DNA of 64,000 bases from Bacillota bacterium (GCA_023381695.1 JAMCQP010000071.1:26244-90243), one strand, 5' to 3'; positions 26,984-37,492 are shown, counted from the first letter of the stretch. Notes: generated from the sequence alone by a model not told the origin. Numbers and translations are program-made.

Positions 26984-27976
26984 GTGGCAGGTGTCCTCTC
27001 GCAAGAAGAGATAGACGCCCTGCTGTCGGCTCTTTCGACAGGTGAGGTCGACGCTGAGGAGATCAAGGCCGATGAGGCGCAGAAAAAGATCAAACCGTAC
27101 GACTTCCGGCGTCCGGACAAGTTTTCCAAGGATCAGGTCCGGACGTTGCAGATGTTGCACGAAAGCTATGCGCGCCTGCTGGCCACGTCATTCGCGACTT
27201 TTCTGCGGGCGGTGACCGAGGCCAAGGTGACCGCCGTGCAGCAGGTGACCTATGCCGAGTTCACCCGTTCCATGCCCAACCCGACCATTATGAGCATCTT
27301 TGACCTCAAGCCCCTGGGCCGGGCGGTGTTGGAGATCGGGCCGGAGCTGGGCCTGGTGATCGTGGAGCGGATGCTGGGCGGCAAGGGCCGGATGCCCGAT
27401 AAAGGCCGTGAGTTGACCGACATCGAGCAGAGCATTCTCAAGCGGGTGATCCTGCGGGCCCTGTCGCATATCAAGGAGGCCTGGCAAAATGTGGTGGACG
27501 TGGACGCCACTTTCGAGCGGCTGGAGATGAACCCCCAGTTTGCCCAGCTGGTGGCTCCAAACCAGATGGTGATTCTGGTGACCATTACCCTGCATATCGC
27601 CGGGAACGAGGGTTTCATGAATATTTGTCTGCCGGATATATTGCTCGAACCGGTTTTGTCCAAGCTTTCCGCCCACTACTGGTTTGCCAGCACCCGTCAG
27701 GCCATCACTTCCGAAAGTCTCAGCAGCCTGAAGCGCAAGGTGGAGCGGACAAAGGTGGATGTAATCGTGGAACTGGGCACCGCATCCATCACTTTCCGGG
27801 AGCTTTTGAACCTGCAGGCGGGGGATGTGATCACCTTGTACACCAGGGCTGATGCGCTCCTCCCCGTCAGGATCGGCACAAGGCCCAAATTTCGCGCCAG
27901 ACCCGGCCTGGTCGGCAGTAAGCTTGCCGTGCAGATCATGCATGTGGAAAAGGACGGTGTAGGTGAAGATGACTGA
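26984..27976 (+). CDS. fliM: Flagellar motor switch protein FliM
   Basis: About 330 residues. The N-terminal CheY-P-binding peptide LSQEEIDALLSAL, middle CheC-like domain (GRAVLEIGPELGLVIVERML, GGKG) and C-terminal SpoA domain (VELGTASITFRELLNLQAGD) are all present. GTG 26984 is chosen because GGGGGTGG lies 5 bases before it and it gives the usual N-terminus; GTG 26975 or 26960 are possible. It overlaps fliY. Confidence 0.95.
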   Translation: MAGVLSQEEIDALLSALSTGEVDAEEIKADEAQKKIKPYDFRRPDKFSKDQVRTLQMLHESYARLLATSFATFLRAVTEAKVTAVQQVTYAEFTRSMPNPTIMSIFDLKPLGRAVLEIGPELGLVIVERMLGGKGRMPDKGRELTDIEQSILKRVILRALSHIKEAWQNVVDVDATFERLEMNPQFAQLVAPNQMVILVTITLHIAGNEGFMNICLPDILLEPVLSKLSAHYWFASTRQAITSESLSSLKRKVERTKVDVIVELGTASITFRELLNLQAGDVITLYTRADALLPVRIGTRPKFRARPGLVGSKLAVQIMHVEKDGVGEDD

Positions 27977-29138
27977 AGGCTTGGTCTCCAAGGAGGAAAT
28001 GGACGCCTTGCTGGCGCAGAACAGTGGAGAGGCCGGAGCCCCGCAGGGCCAGGCCGACGAATTGACACCGGAAGAGCGGGACGCCGTCGGCGAGATCGGA
28101 AACATCTCTCTGGGTTCGGCGGCCACCGCCCTGTCAACACTGCTCAACCGCAAGGTGGCGATCACCACTCCCACGGTCAAAATGACCTCTCTGGAGGCAG
28201 TGATCACCAACAACCCGCAGTTCTTCGTCACCGTTGAGGTGCAATACACCAAAGGATTATCGGGGATGAACATCTTCGTCCTCAAACCCCAAGATGCGGC
28301 GATTATCGGTGATCTGATGATGGGTGGCGATGGCCGCGGCGTCGGGGAGGAGATGAGTGAACTGCAACTGAGTGCGGTGGGGGAAGCCATGAACCAGATG
28401 ATGGGCTCCATGGCCACCGCCATTGCTTCCATGATGAATAAGCGCATCGACATTTCCCCGCCGATCACCAGGTTGCTGGATTTCTCAAAAGATAAGGAGG
28501 AACTGCTGAAGCTTGGCACGGGGGAAAAGCTGATTATGGTCTCTTTTCACCTCTCGGTGCAAAACATCGTGGAAAGCGAGTTTTTCCAGTTGATTCCCGT
28601 GAAGTTCTCCAAGGACATGGTCAACGCGCTGTACGAGACGGCCACCACCATGCCCGGAGAGGCGGAGATGGCGGCCACGGCGGCCGCCATGCCGACAGCG
28701 CCCAAAGAGGCGCCGGCGCCCTCCGCTCCCAGAGGGGGGGCCATCCCGGGGTTTGCCCAGCCGGCGGGGCCAAAGGTGGCGGGCGTGGCAGGCCAGGCGG
28801 TTCCCCAGCACTCCGGCGAGGTTTTTGTCCAGCCCGCGCAGTTTGCCAGCTTTGCGCCCCTGGACATACCGGTTCAGACCCAGAACCTCAACCTGCTTCT
28901 GGATGTGGCGCTGGGCGTGACGGTGGAGCTGGGACGCACCAAGATGATGATCAAGGACATCCTGGAATTAGGGAAAGGTTCCATTGTGGAGCTTGAAAAA
29001 CTGGCAGGCGAACCCATCGACATCCTGGTGAACGGTAAATTGATTGCCAAGGGAGAAGTGGTGGTCATAGACGAAAACTTTGCCGTCAAGATCACCGATA
29101 TCGTCAGCCCAATGGAACGCGTGAACAATTTGCAGTAA
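27963..29138 (+). CDS. fliY: FliY (FliN) switch protein with CheC-type phosphatase domain
   Basis: 391 residues from GTG 27963 (ATG 27969 possible). N-terminal VSKEEMDALLAQ resembles the CheY-P-binding peptide. The CheC-like domain keeps both active sites in the form D/S-x3-E-x2-N with a Pro 23 residues on (DAVGEIGN and SAVGEAMN), so CheY-P phosphatase activity at the switch is likely. An Ala/Pro linker (about 225-285) leads to the C-terminal SpoA/FliN domain (LLLDVALGVTVELGRTKM). This is the Bacillus-type arrangement. Confidence 0.95.
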   Translation: MKMTEGLVSKEEMDALLAQNSGEAGAPQGQADELTPEERDAVGEIGNISLGSAATALSTLLNRKVAITTPTVKMTSLEAVITNNPQFFVTVEVQYTKGLSGMNIFVLKPQDAAIIGDLMMGGDGRGVGEEMSELQLSAVGEAMNQMMGSMATAIASMMNKRIDISPPITRLLDFSKDKEELLKLGTGEKLIMVSFHLSVQNIVESEFFQLIPVKFSKDMVNALYETATTMPGEAEMAATAAAMPTAPKEAPAPSAPRGGAIPGFAQPAGPKVAGVAGQAVPQHSGEVFVQPAQFASFAPLDIPVQTQNLNLLLDVALGVTVELGRTKMMIKDILELGKGSIVELEKLAGEPIDILVNGKLIAKGEVVVIDENFAVKITDIVSPMERVNNLQ

Positions 29139-29178
29139 ATGTCGGGGATTGGGACAAGGACGGTAAGGAGGAGAGGTT

Positions 29179-29541
29179 ATGGCAAAGAAGATTTTGATCA
29201 TCGATGACGCGGCGTTTATGCGGACCATGCTCAAGGACATCCTCACCAAGGGGGGATACGAGGTGGTCGGCGAAGCCGAGAGCGGCACAACCGCCATCGA
29301 CAAGTTCAAGGAGTTGCAGCCCGATCTGGTGACCATGGACATCACCATGCCGGAGTTGGATGGCATTTCGGCGGTCAAGGAGATCAAAAAGGTCAATCCC
29401 AACGCCGTGATTATCATGTGCAGCGCCATGGGGCAGCAGGCGATGGTAATCGATGCCATCCAGGCGGGGGCCAAGGACTTCGTGGTCAAACCCTTCCAGC
29501 CGGATCGCGTATTGGACGCCGTGAAGAAGGCGCTGGCGTGA
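29179..29541 (+). CDS. cheY: Chemotaxis response regulator CheY
   Basis: 120 residues, a single receiver domain. Acidic pair D9/D10, phosphorylation site D54 (LVTMDITMPELDG), the CSAMG switch Ser and the lysine in DFVVKPF. It carries the signal to FliM/FliY. RBS AAGGAGGAGAGG lies before ATG 29179. Confidence 0.97.
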   Translation: MAKKILIIDDAAFMRTMLKDILTKGGYEVVGEAESGTTAIDKFKELQPDLVTMDITMPELDGISAVKEIKKVNPNAVIIMCSAMGQQAMVIDAIQAGAKDFVVKPFQPDRVLDAVKKALA

Positions 29542-29626
29542 GCCGCGGGGCGAGCGCCTCCTGCGGAAAAATGTATGATGTTGTCTCCTAAAGTCGACTT
29601 TTGGCAGGTCGGGAGGAAGGTCTCCG

Positions 29627-30154
29627 ATGAATAGCGTTCCGGAGTGGTCGGCTGGCTCGGGATGGGCATGGCTGAAGATTATCCTGGCATTGCTCTTCTT
29701 GCTGCCGTTTATTTACTTATCTACCAGGTTTTACGCCCAACGGGTGACGCGGAACTGGCAAGGGAGATATCTCAGGGTGATCGAGGCCTGCACCTTGAAC
29801 CAGGGGAGCCAGGTTTACCTTCTGGCAGCGGTGGATCGGGTGTTGCTGGTGGGGGTGAACAAGGAGAACATCTCCCTTTTGGGCCAGGTGGAGGATCCCG
29901 GCCTGGTGCTTGAACTCCTGGATGCCTCGGGCCAAACAGGCCAGGGGGAAATTGCCTTCCCTCCAGGAATAGCGGCCGTCTATCCGGAGTGGGTCAACGC
30001 GCTTTTGGGCAAGGGCCGCAAGCTACTGGGGCGATGGACAGGGAGAGCGCGAAATTTTGAGGAACCCGCGCCAGAAATCCAGGCTCAAATCGAGCGCTTG
30101 CGCCTTCTGCAACGCCAGGCAACCCGGCGGGACAATCTGGGGGAGAGGCGATAA
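29627..30154 (+). CDS. fliO: Flagellar biosynthesis protein FliO (FliZ)
   Basis: 175 residues: one transmembrane helix (about 16-33), then a FliO-type cytoplasmic domain ([40 protein letters not shown]) and a basic tail. It helps assemble FliP into the export gate. GGGAGGAAGG precedes ATG 29627. Confidence 0.85.
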   Translation: MNSVPEWSAGSGWAWLKIILALLFLLPFIYLSTRFYAQRVTRNWQGRYLRVIEACTLNQGSQVYLLAAVDRVLLVGVNKENISLLGQVEDPGLVLELLDASGQTGQGEIAFPPGIAAVYPEWVNALLGKGRKLLGRWTGRARNFEEPAPEIQAQIERLRLLQRQATRRDNLGERR

Positions 30155-30155
30155 G

Positions 30156-30950
30156 ATGCGTTTCATGGGCATCTTGGCCCGCGCGGGCCGGGCGCGGAGG
30201 ATCATCTTTTTACAGGCGGCAATGGTAATGGGCCTGATGGCTTTGGTATCGCTGAGCGCCGATGCAGCGCCGGTGGCTTTGCCCAGGATCAACCTGGGGG
30301 TGGATGCTTCTGGAAGGCCTCAGGATGTGGCGGTCAGTTTGCAAATTCTCTTCCTGTTGACCATCCTGTCACTGGCGCCGTCAATCCTGATCATGACCAC
30401 CTCCTTTACCCGGATCATCGTTGTTCTGGGTTTTGTGCGCAATGCGCTGGCGACGCAACAACTGCCTCCGAATCAGGTGCTCGTGGGTCTGGCGCTTTTC
30501 CTCACCTTTTTTGTGATGGCGCCCACCTGGCAGGAGGTAAACGTTGCGGCCCTGCAACCGTATCTGGCCGGCAAGATCGACCAGACCCAGGCTTTTGAGC
30601 GGGCGGTTAAGCCGGTGCGGAGCTTCATGCTCAAACAGACGCGCGAGAAGGATCTGGAGCTTTTTGTGCAGCTGGCCAAGCTTCCCAGGCCGCACAATGC
30701 AGATGAGGTGCCGATTCATGTGGTAATCCCGGCGTTCATTATCAGCGAGCTGAAATCGGCCTTTCAGATCGGTTTCATGATCTTCATTCCTTTTATCGTG
30801 ATCGACATGATTGTGGCCAGTACCCTGATGTCCATGGGGATGCTGATGTTGCCGCCGGTGATGATCTCCCTGCCATTTAAGATCTTGCTATTTGTCATGG
30901 TGGACGGCTGGTACCTGGTGGTCAGATCTCTGGTGCTCAGCTTTCATTGA
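30156..30950 (+). CDS. fliP: Flagellar export gate protein FliP
   Basis: 264 residues with an apparent signal peptide ([20 protein letters not shown], then SADAAP), and the FliP core: [70 protein letters not shown]. The first of the FliPQR gate. ATG 30156 is 7 bases after GGGAGAGG. Confidence 0.96.
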   Translation: MRFMGILARAGRARRIIFLQAAMVMGLMALVSLSADAAPVALPRINLGVDASGRPQDVAVSLQILFLLTILSLAPSILIMTTSFTRIIVVLGFVRNALATQQLPPNQVLVGLALFLTFFVMAPTWQEVNVAALQPYLAGKIDQTQAFERAVKPVRSFMLKQTREKDLELFVQLAKLPRPHNADEVPIHVVIPAFIISELKSAFQIGFMIFIPFIVIDMIVASTLMSMGMLMLPPVMISLPFKILLFVMVDGWYLVVRSLVLSFH

Positions 30951-30984
30951 AGGAGAGGGCCGGAAATAAAGGAGAGGACCGGAA

Positions 30985-31254
30985 GTGTCGGAAACCTTCG
31001 TGATCAATCTGGGGAGAGAGGCTTTATACACGGTGCTTTTGGTCTCCGCCCCGGTGTTGGGTCTGGGACTGGCGGTAGGGCTGGCCGTAAGCATCTTCCA
31101 GGCGACCACCCAGTTGCAGGAACAGACCCTGGCCTTTGTTCCGAAGATCATCGCGGTTTTTATCGCTTTGGTGATCTTCGGCCCGTGGATGCTTTCGGTA
31201 CTCATGGACTTTGCCAGGGGGCTTTTAGGCAACCTGCACAATTTTGTACAGTAA
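30985..31254 (+). CDS. fliQ: Flagellar export gate protein FliQ
   Basis: 89 residues, two transmembrane helices (about 16-38 and 52-74) with ISIFQATTQLQEQTL-type loop (here VSIFQATTQLQEQTLAFVPK). GTG 30985 follows AAAGGAGAGG. Confidence 0.96.
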   Translation: MSETFVINLGREALYTVLLVSAPVLGLGLAVGLAVSIFQATTQLQEQTLAFVPKIIAVFIALVIFGPWMLSVLMDFARGLLGNLHNFVQ

Positions 31255-31298
31255 ATAACCCGTTCCGCAAGTAATCCGCACCGGAGGAGGGTAAAGCC

Positions 31299-32099
31299 GT
31301 GGACATTCTCGGGGCCGCGCTTGGCCAGTTTGACCGCTACCTTCTGGTCTTGTCCAGGGTCCTGGGCATGTTTATCGCTACCCCTTTCTTCAGCAGCCGG
31401 AGCATCCCCGGCCCCATCAAATTCGGCCTGGCGTTGCTTTTGGCTTTCTTCCTTTTGCCGGCGGCGGCGGCTTCCAGCGGCGTGAGCCCCGAGGAAAATC
31501 TTTACCGTTACGTCGCGGCTGTGGCGGCGGAGGTGGCGATCGGGCTGGTAATCGGATATATCGTCCTTCTGGCGTTTGGGGCCATGCAGATGGCGGGGGA
31601 GATGATCGACATTCCCATCGGTTTTTCCCTGGTGAATATCCTCGATCCCCAGTCCGGGCAACAGGTGCCGATTATGGCTCAATTTCAATATGTCCTGGCG
31701 ACGCTGCTCTTTTTGCTGATCAACGGCCACCATTACGTGCTTGAAGCTCTCGCCCGGACCTTTGAACTGGTCCCGCTGGGGGGCTGGCGGTACCAACCGG
31801 AAGTGATTGGCAAGGTGGTGGAAGCTTTTGGGGCCATGTTCCTCCTCGGGTTCAAGATCAGCCTCCCGGTGGTGGCGGCCCTGTTCTTGACCGATGTGGC
31901 GCTGGGGGTGGTGGCCAGGGCGGTGCCGCAGATCAATGTCTTCATCATCGGGTTTCCAGCTAAAATTGTGGTCGGCCTGGTCTTTGTCATGCTGGCGCTG
32001 CCCTTATATGCGTCGATTGTGGAGGCAACCTTCAGCCCCAATGGGCAGATGTTTCAATTCATCTACCGGCTGTTTTCCACGGGCGGAGGGGGCCAGTGA
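31299..32099 (+). CDS. fliR: Flagellar export gate protein FliR
   Basis: 266 residues, about six membrane segments. LVLSRVLGMFIATPFFSSRS and GEMIDIPIGFSLVNILDPQS (a variant of the usual G-x-QMG region) are recognisable. GTG 31299 lies after GGAGGAGGG. Only 3 bases separate its stop from flhB. Confidence 0.95.
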   Translation: MDILGAALGQFDRYLLVLSRVLGMFIATPFFSSRSIPGPIKFGLALLLAFFLLPAAAASSGVSPEENLYRYVAAVAAEVAIGLVIGYIVLLAFGAMQMAGEMIDIPIGFSLVNILDPQSGQQVPIMAQFQYVLATLLFLLINGHHYVLEALARTFELVPLGGWRYQPEVIGKVVEAFGAMFLLGFKISLPVVAALFLTDVALGVVARAVPQINVFIIGFPAKIVVGLVFVMLALPLYASIVEATFSPNGQMFQFIYRLFSTGGGGQ

Positions 32100-32102
32100 C
32101 TT

Positions 32103-33224
32103 ATGAATTCAGATTTCTGGGGCAGAGGGCGACTTTTTGCCGCGGAATCACATATCGATTTACAGCTCTTTGCCGGGGAAAAGACCGAACCGGCGACGCC
32201 CAAGCGCCGGCAGGAATCAAGAAGAAAGGGGCATGTCCCCCGGAGCGCCGAGTTAAGCACCGCGCTGGTTTTGCTGGCGGTCTTCTTCCTTCTGCATCAG
32301 GTGCAAGGACGGGCGGTGGATTCCCTGACAGGTTTGCTGAGGGAGTATCTGGGCAAGCCTCTGGAGGGGGATCTCACGCCGGAAGCGGTCTACGCTCTGG
32401 GACTCAAGGTCGGGCTCTTCCTGGGGACGGCGATCCTGCCGATTCTCGGGGTGGCGCTGATGGTGGGGATGTTCACCAATTTTTTGCAGGTGGGGGTGCT
32501 CTTCACCACCGAGCCGCTGGTTCCCAAATTCGAAAAGATCAACCCCATCCAGGGCGCCAAACGCCTTTTCAGCCGGCAGGCTCTGGTGGATCTGGTCAAG
32601 TCGACAGCCAAGGTGGCCATCGTCGGCTGGGTGGCCTACTCCACCGTCAGAAACGGCGTGGATGTCTTCTTCCGGCTGGGGGATATGGGCATTGAGGAGG
32701 TATATGCCGTAGTCACCGGCCTGATCTACCAGGTGGGAATGCGAGTGGCGGTGGCGCTCCTGGTGTTGGCGGTCTTTGACTTCTACTACCAGCGCTGGGA
32801 GTATGAGAAGGGCATCAAGATGTCCAAGGAGGACATCAAGGAAGAGTTCCGGCAGGCGGAAGGCGATCCGCAAATTCGCGCCCGGATCAAGCAGCGGCAA
32901 CGGCAGATTGCCATGCGGCGGATGATGCAGCAGGTTCCCAAGGCCGACGTGGTGATTACCAACCCCACGCACATCGCGGTGGCGCTCAAGTACGACGTAT
33001 CAAGCATGCGGGCGCCGGAAGTGGTGGCGATGGGCGAGGGTTATCTAGCGCAGAAGATCAGGGAAATTGCGGAAGCCAACGGCGTGGTGCTGGTGGAGAA
33101 CCGGCCGCTGGCCAGAGCGCTGTACGAGACGGCGGAGATTGGACAGGCCATCCCGCCGGATCTCTACCAGGCGGTGGCGGAGGTTCTGGCCTTCGTCTAC
33201 CGGTTGAAACGCAAGCGGGCCTAA
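32103..33224 (+). CDS. flhB: Flagellar export switch protein FlhB
   Basis: 373 residues. N-terminal cytoplasmic segment (GEKTEPATPKRRQESRRKG), four membrane helices, and the C-domain with the autocleavage motif NPTH at residues 287-290 in VVITNPTHIAVALKYD. It changes export specificity from hook to filament after contact with FliK. A stand-alone paralogue of its C-domain lies at 182-526. Confidence 0.97.
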   Translation: MNSDFWGRGRLFAAESHIDLQLFAGEKTEPATPKRRQESRRKGHVPRSAELSTALVLLAVFFLLHQVQGRAVDSLTGLLREYLGKPLEGDLTPEAVYALGLKVGLFLGTAILPILGVALMVGMFTNFLQVGVLFTTEPLVPKFEKINPIQGAKRLFSRQALVDLVKSTAKVAIVGWVAYSTVRNGVDVFFRLGDMGIEEVYAVVTGLIYQVGMRVAVALLVLAVFDFYYQRWEYEKGIKMSKEDIKEEFRQAEGDPQIRARIKQRQRQIAMRRMMQQVPKADVVITNPTHIAVALKYDVSSMRAPEVVAMGEGYLAQKIREIAEANGVVLVENRPLARALYETAEIGQAIPPDLYQAVAEVLAFVYRLKRKRA

Positions 33225-33268
33225 CAGAGCGAAAATGTAGCGGGAGCGGGCCCAGGGGGTGAATCGGG

Positions 33269-35362
33269 ATGTCTACGCGGGCGGCGGCCTCGCCGATGGC
33301 GATGGCCAGGCAGTATAGCGACATGCTGGTGGTGGTGGCGGTGGTCCTCATCGTGATGATGATGGTGATCCCCTTGCCCCCGTTCATCCTGGATCTGCTT
33401 CTGGCCACCAACATCAGCCTGGCGATCCTGCTCTTGCTTTTGACCATGAATGTGAGCGGCGCGCTGGAGCTGTCGGTCTTTCCGTCCCTGCTCCTGGTGA
33501 CGACCCTCTTCCGGCTTGCGCTGAATGTCTCCTCCACGCGGCTCATTCTCTTGAATGGCTATGCCGGCAAGATCATCAACGCCTTCGGGAACTTCGTGGT
33601 CGGCGGCAACTACGTGGTGGGATTTGTGGTCTTCCTGATCCTGGTGGTCATCCAGTTCATCGTGATCACCAAGGGCGCCGAGCGGGTGGCGGAGGTCGCC
33701 GCCAGGTTCACGCTGGACGCCATGCCCGGTAAACAGATGAGCATCGACGCCGATCTGAACGCCGGCCTGATCAACGAGGTGGAGGCCAGGCAAAGGCGGC
33801 GTGACATAGAACGCGAAGCCGATTTTTACGGGGCGATGGACGGCGCCAGCAAGTTCGTCAAGGGCGACGCCATCGCGGGAATTATCATCATCATCATCAA
33901 TATCCTGGGCGGCTTTGCAATTGGCATTCTCCAGAAGGGCTTGCCGCTGGCCCAGGCGTTGCAGCGATACACGCTTCTAACCGTGGGCGACGGTCTGGTG
34001 ACGCAGATTCCGGCGCTGCTCATCTCGGTGGCCACCGGCATTATCGTCACCAGAGCAGCTTCCGACGGGAATATGGGCCAGGATGTGATTGCGCAGCTTC
34101 TGGCGCAGCCCAAGGTGCTCTACCTGGGCGCGGGGGCTCTGGCGCTCTTCGGGCTGGTGCCGGGCATGCCCACCATCCCGTTCTGGGCCCTGGCCGGGGG
34201 GGCGGCGTATCTGGCGCGCAGCGCTTCCAGGGCCATCCAGGTTGCGGAGGAGAAAGAGGAGGAGAAACAGCGGGAGGCCGAACTGGAGGCGGCTAAAAAG
34301 CCGGAGAATGTCCTCTCGCTCCTGTCCATCGATCCCATTGAGATGGAGATTGGTTACAGCCTCATCCCGCTGGTGGACCCCGCCCAGGGAGGGGATCTCT
34401 TCGACCGGATCAATTTGATTCGCCGGCAAACCGCCCTGGACCTTGGCATGATCATTCCCACCATCCGGGTGCGGGATAACATGCAGCTAAAGCCAGGAGC
34501 CTATTCCCTCAAAATTAAAGGAGTGGAGGTGGCCCACGCAGAACTAATGGTTAACCATTTTTTGGCTATGGATACAGGTTCTGTCAAAACCCCCGTGCAA
34601 GGCGTCTCGATCATCGAACCCGCTTTTGGCTTGCCGGCGCTGTGGATAGAGGCCAACCGGCGGGAAGAGGCGGAGGTTGCGGGGTATACCGTGGTGGATC
34701 CTCCTTCGGTGCTGGCCACGCATCTTACGGAAGCCCTCCGCTCCCATGCGTATGAACTTCTGGGGCGGCAGGAGGTCAAAAACCTGATTGATGGGCTGAA
34801 GGAGGAGTACAGCGCGGTGGTTGAGGAGCTGATCCCGGATCTTTTGAACCTCGGCGAGGTTCAAAAGGTGCTCCAAAACCTGTTGCGGGAGGAGATCCCG
34901 GTCCGCAACCTGGTGACGATCCTGGAAGCCCTGGCGGATTACGCCCGGGCGACGAAGGATCCCGACCTGCTCACGGAATATGTGAGGCAGGCTTTGGCCC
35001 GGCAGATCAGCCATATGTACGCCGACGAGAAGAAAAAGCTGCTGGTGGCCACTCTGGACCCCGGCGTCGAGGAGACGATCACCAGGTCAATCCAGGTGGG
35101 AGAGCAGGGGAAATTCCTGTCCATCGAACCTAAGGCCGCCCAGAAACTGCTGGGAGCTCTGGCCGGGGAGATCCAGAAGTTCACGCCTTCCGGGCGCACT
35201 CCGGTAATCCTGTGCGGCGCCCAGGCGCGGCCATATTTCAAGCGTCTTACCGAACGGGCGGCTCCCAAGTTGGCTGTCCTTTCGTATAACGAAATTTCAC
35301 CCGATGTGGAAGTTCAATCGGTGGGGATGGTGAGCATAGGCAATGAAAGTCAAGCGGTTTGA
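33269..35362 (+). CDS. flhA: Flagellar export protein FlhA
   Basis: 697 residues: about eight membrane helices in the first half, the FHIPEP-type loop (VAARFTLDAMPGKQMSIDAD, LNAGLI), and a large cytosolic docking domain for chaperone-substrate complexes (from ~residue 340). GGGGGTG precedes ATG 33269. Its end overlaps flhF by 20 bases. Confidence 0.97.
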   Translation: MSTRAAASPMAMARQYSDMLVVVAVVLIVMMMVIPLPPFILDLLLATNISLAILLLLLTMNVSGALELSVFPSLLLVTTLFRLALNVSSTRLILLNGYAGKIINAFGNFVVGGNYVVGFVVFLILVVIQFIVITKGAERVAEVAARFTLDAMPGKQMSIDADLNAGLINEVEARQRRRDIEREADFYGAMDGASKFVKGDAIAGIIIIIINILGGFAIGILQKGLPLAQALQRYTLLTVGDGLVTQIPALLISVATGIIVTRAASDGNMGQDVIAQLLAQPKVLYLGAGALALFGLVPGMPTIPFWALAGGAAYLARSASRAIQVAEEKEEEKQREAELEAAKKPENVLSLLSIDPIEMEIGYSLIPLVDPAQGGDLFDRINLIRRQTALDLGMIIPTIRVRDNMQLKPGAYSLKIKGVEVAHAELMVNHFLAMDTGSVKTPVQGVSIIEPAFGLPALWIEANRREEAEVAGYTVVDPPSVLATHLTEALRSHAYELLGRQEVKNLIDGLKEEYSAVVEELIPDLLNLGEVQKVLQNLLREEIPVRNLVTILEALADYARATKDPDLLTEYVRQALARQISHMYADEKKKLLVATLDPGVEETITRSIQVGEQGKFLSIEPKAAQKLLGALAGEIQKFTPSGRTPVILCGAQARPYFKRLTERAAPKLAVLSYNEISPDVEVQSVGMVSIGNESQAV

Positions 35363-36581
35363 GGCGGAAACCATGCAAGAAGCGATCGCCAGGGTCAAGG
35401 CCGACCTGGGCCGGGATGCCGTCATCCTGCACTCCAAGAAGTTCCGGCGCGGGGGGATCTTCGGCCTCTTCGGGCGGCAGGTGGTGGAGGTGATCGCCGC
35501 CGTGGACGTGAGCGCCAGGGCGTCCGTCGCCCAGGAACGCAAGGCGGAGGGGGCCAAGGCTGCTGAAGCCGCCGCAAATTCGGGTGCGGCGCCGGCTTTT
35601 CAACCCCTCTTCCCCAGAGCGGAGGCCACGGCCAAACCCTTGCTGGCGGTGGTGCCCGGCGCGAAGACGGCGACCCTTGAGAACCGGAATACGGAAACTG
35701 CTCTGCAAAATGAACTTCTCATGATGCGCAAGATGTTGCAGCAGGTTACCACCCAGTTGCGCGAATCCGGGACGCTTCCTCATATCTCGCCGGCCTGGGA
35801 TAAGATCCGCAAGACCCTTCTGGCCAACGAGATCGCCGCCGAGCATGTGATGGGCATCGAGGAGGCCATCCTCAGGCAACTGGATGAGGCGGCATGGCAA
35901 AATGACGAAGCGGTCTCCCATTTGGTGCGCAGTCAAGTGGCGGATATCTTCTCCGTGGGCGCCCGCAACCAGGCGGCCCGGGCTGGAACCCGCAGGATAA
36001 TCGCGCTGGTGGGGCCCACCGGGGTCGGCAAGACCACCACGGTGGCAAAATTGGCTGCTCACGCGGCGCTGGTGACCAAAAAGGACGTGGGGCTGATTAC
36101 GGCGGACACCTATCGGATCGCCGCGGTGGAGCAACTGAAGACCTATGCGGAGATCATCGGCATACCGATAGAGATTGCCTTTACGCCTCCGGAATTGAAG
36201 ATGGCGCTGGCCAGGATGGCCAACAAGGAACTGGTTTTCATCGATACCGCGGGCCGGAGCCAGCACAATGAACAACAGATGGCCGAGTTGCTCGCCTTTT
36301 TGGCCGCGGCCAACCCCGATGAAACCCATCTGGTGCTGAGCGCGACGACCAAGTTGGCTGATCTGCGGGAGTGCATCGAACACTTCCGGCCCGCGAAGTA
36401 CAACTGGCTGATCTTCACCAAACTGGACGAGACCTCAAGCTATGGTTGCATCTTCAACAGCGTGCTGGAGACCAAATGCCCGGTCTCCTATCTCAGCATT
36501 GGCCAAAACGTGCCTGACGACATCCAGGAGGCCGATTCGGCGCGGTTGACAGGCCTGCTCTTGGGAGGGATGCCGCAATGA
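35343..36581 (+). CDS. flhF: FlhF, SRP-type GTPase for flagellar placement
   Basis: 412 residues. A basic N-domain (MKVKRFEAETMQEAIARVKA) and variable linker precede the N-G GTPase: [15 protein letters not shown] (P-loop from ~224), DTAGRSQHN and TKLDET. It guides number and position of flagella and is regulated by FlhG, encoded next with a 4-base overlap. Confidence 0.96.
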   Translation: MKVKRFEAETMQEAIARVKADLGRDAVILHSKKFRRGGIFGLFGRQVVEVIAAVDVSARASVAQERKAEGAKAAEAAANSGAAPAFQPLFPRAEATAKPLLAVVPGAKTATLENRNTETALQNELLMMRKMLQQVTTQLRESGTLPHISPAWDKIRKTLLANEIAAEHVMGIEEAILRQLDEAAWQNDEAVSHLVRSQVADIFSVGARNQAARAGTRRIIALVGPTGVGKTTTVAKLAAHAALVTKKDVGLITADTYRIAAVEQLKTYAEIIGIPIEIAFTPPELKMALARMANKELVFIDTAGRSQHNEQQMAELLAFLAAANPDETHLVLSATTKLADLRECIEHFRPAKYNWLIFTKLDETSSYGCIFNSVLETKCPVSYLSIGQNVPDDIQEADSARLTGLLLGGMPQ

Positions 36582-37480
36582 TGACGGAGATTTCTCAGTT
36601 TCGGGATCAGGCTCAACGCCTTCGCCAGTTGGCCCAGGAGGCCAATAAGCCGGCAACCATCGTCGATCCAAGAGTGATCACTATCTCCAGCGGTAAGGGA
36701 GGCGTCGGAAAGACCAATCTTACGGTCAATCTGGGGATTGCCCTGGCGCAAAAGGGAATCCGGGTCGGCATTCTCGACGCGGATCTGGGGTTGGCCAATC
36801 TGGATATTGTTCTGGGGGTGATCCCCGAGTACAATCTCTCTCATGTGCTGCGCGGGGAGAAGAGCATTCAGGATGTGGTGGCGATGGGCCCGGCGGGGGT
36901 GAAGATCTTTGCCGGTGGATCGGGCCTGTATGATCTGGCCAATGTGCCGCAGGCTCAACTGGTGAGGTTCATCGACGGGCTTCGTGATCTGGACGGGATG
37001 ATCGACGTTTGCCTGATCGACACCGGCGCCGGCATTGGCCGGCAGGTGATGAGCTTTGTGTCCGCCTCGCAGGAGGCGGTGATTGTCACCACCCCGGAAC
37101 CCACGGCGGTTACGGATGCTTACGGGATGATCAAGGTCTTGCATGAGTCCAACCCGCAAACCCGGATCAAGATTGTGGTGAACATGGTCAATGATGCTTC
37201 CGAGGGTTGGGCGGTTTTTGAGCGGCTTAAAACCGTCAGCCAGCAGTTTTTGAATACCGGAATCTCCTACCTGGGAAGTGTGGAGGAAGATCCAACGGTT
37301 TCGAAGTCGGTCCGGGAGCAGAGGCCGATTGTAATCGGTTACCCCAATTCCCACGCCAGCCGGGGGATCTTCCGCCTGGCGGAAGAGTTGTTGCGGGTGG
37401 GTGCGACGGATCCGTTGCCGCGCGAGGGAATCAAGGGGATCTTCCAGCGAATGGCGCGGCGGCTGCAACGGTCTTTCTAA
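36578..37480 (+). CDS. flhG: FlhG (YlxH), MinD-like ATPase
   Basis: 300 residues. N-terminal FlhF-activating helix (MTEISQFRDQAQRLRQLAQE), deviant Walker A KGGVGKT (residues 40-46), DADLGLANLD and a C-terminal amphipathic region (GIFQRMARRLQRSF) suited to membrane association. It stimulates FlhF GTPase activity and limits flagellar number. In the motif of the switch II region, DTGAGIG replaces the usual DTGAGIS-like form only slightly. Confidence 0.95.
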   Translation: MMTEISQFRDQAQRLRQLAQEANKPATIVDPRVITISSGKGGVGKTNLTVNLGIALAQKGIRVGILDADLGLANLDIVLGVIPEYNLSHVLRGEKSIQDVVAMGPAGVKIFAGGSGLYDLANVPQAQLVRFIDGLRDLDGMIDVCLIDTGAGIGRQVMSFVSASQEAVIVTTPEPTAVTDAYGMIKVLHESNPQTRIKIVVNMVNDASEGWAVFERLKTVSQQFLNTGISYLGSVEEDPTVSKSVREQRPIVIGYPNSHASRGIFRLAEELLRVGATDPLPREGIKGIFQRMARRLQRSF

Positions 37481-37492
37481 AGGAGGGGGCAA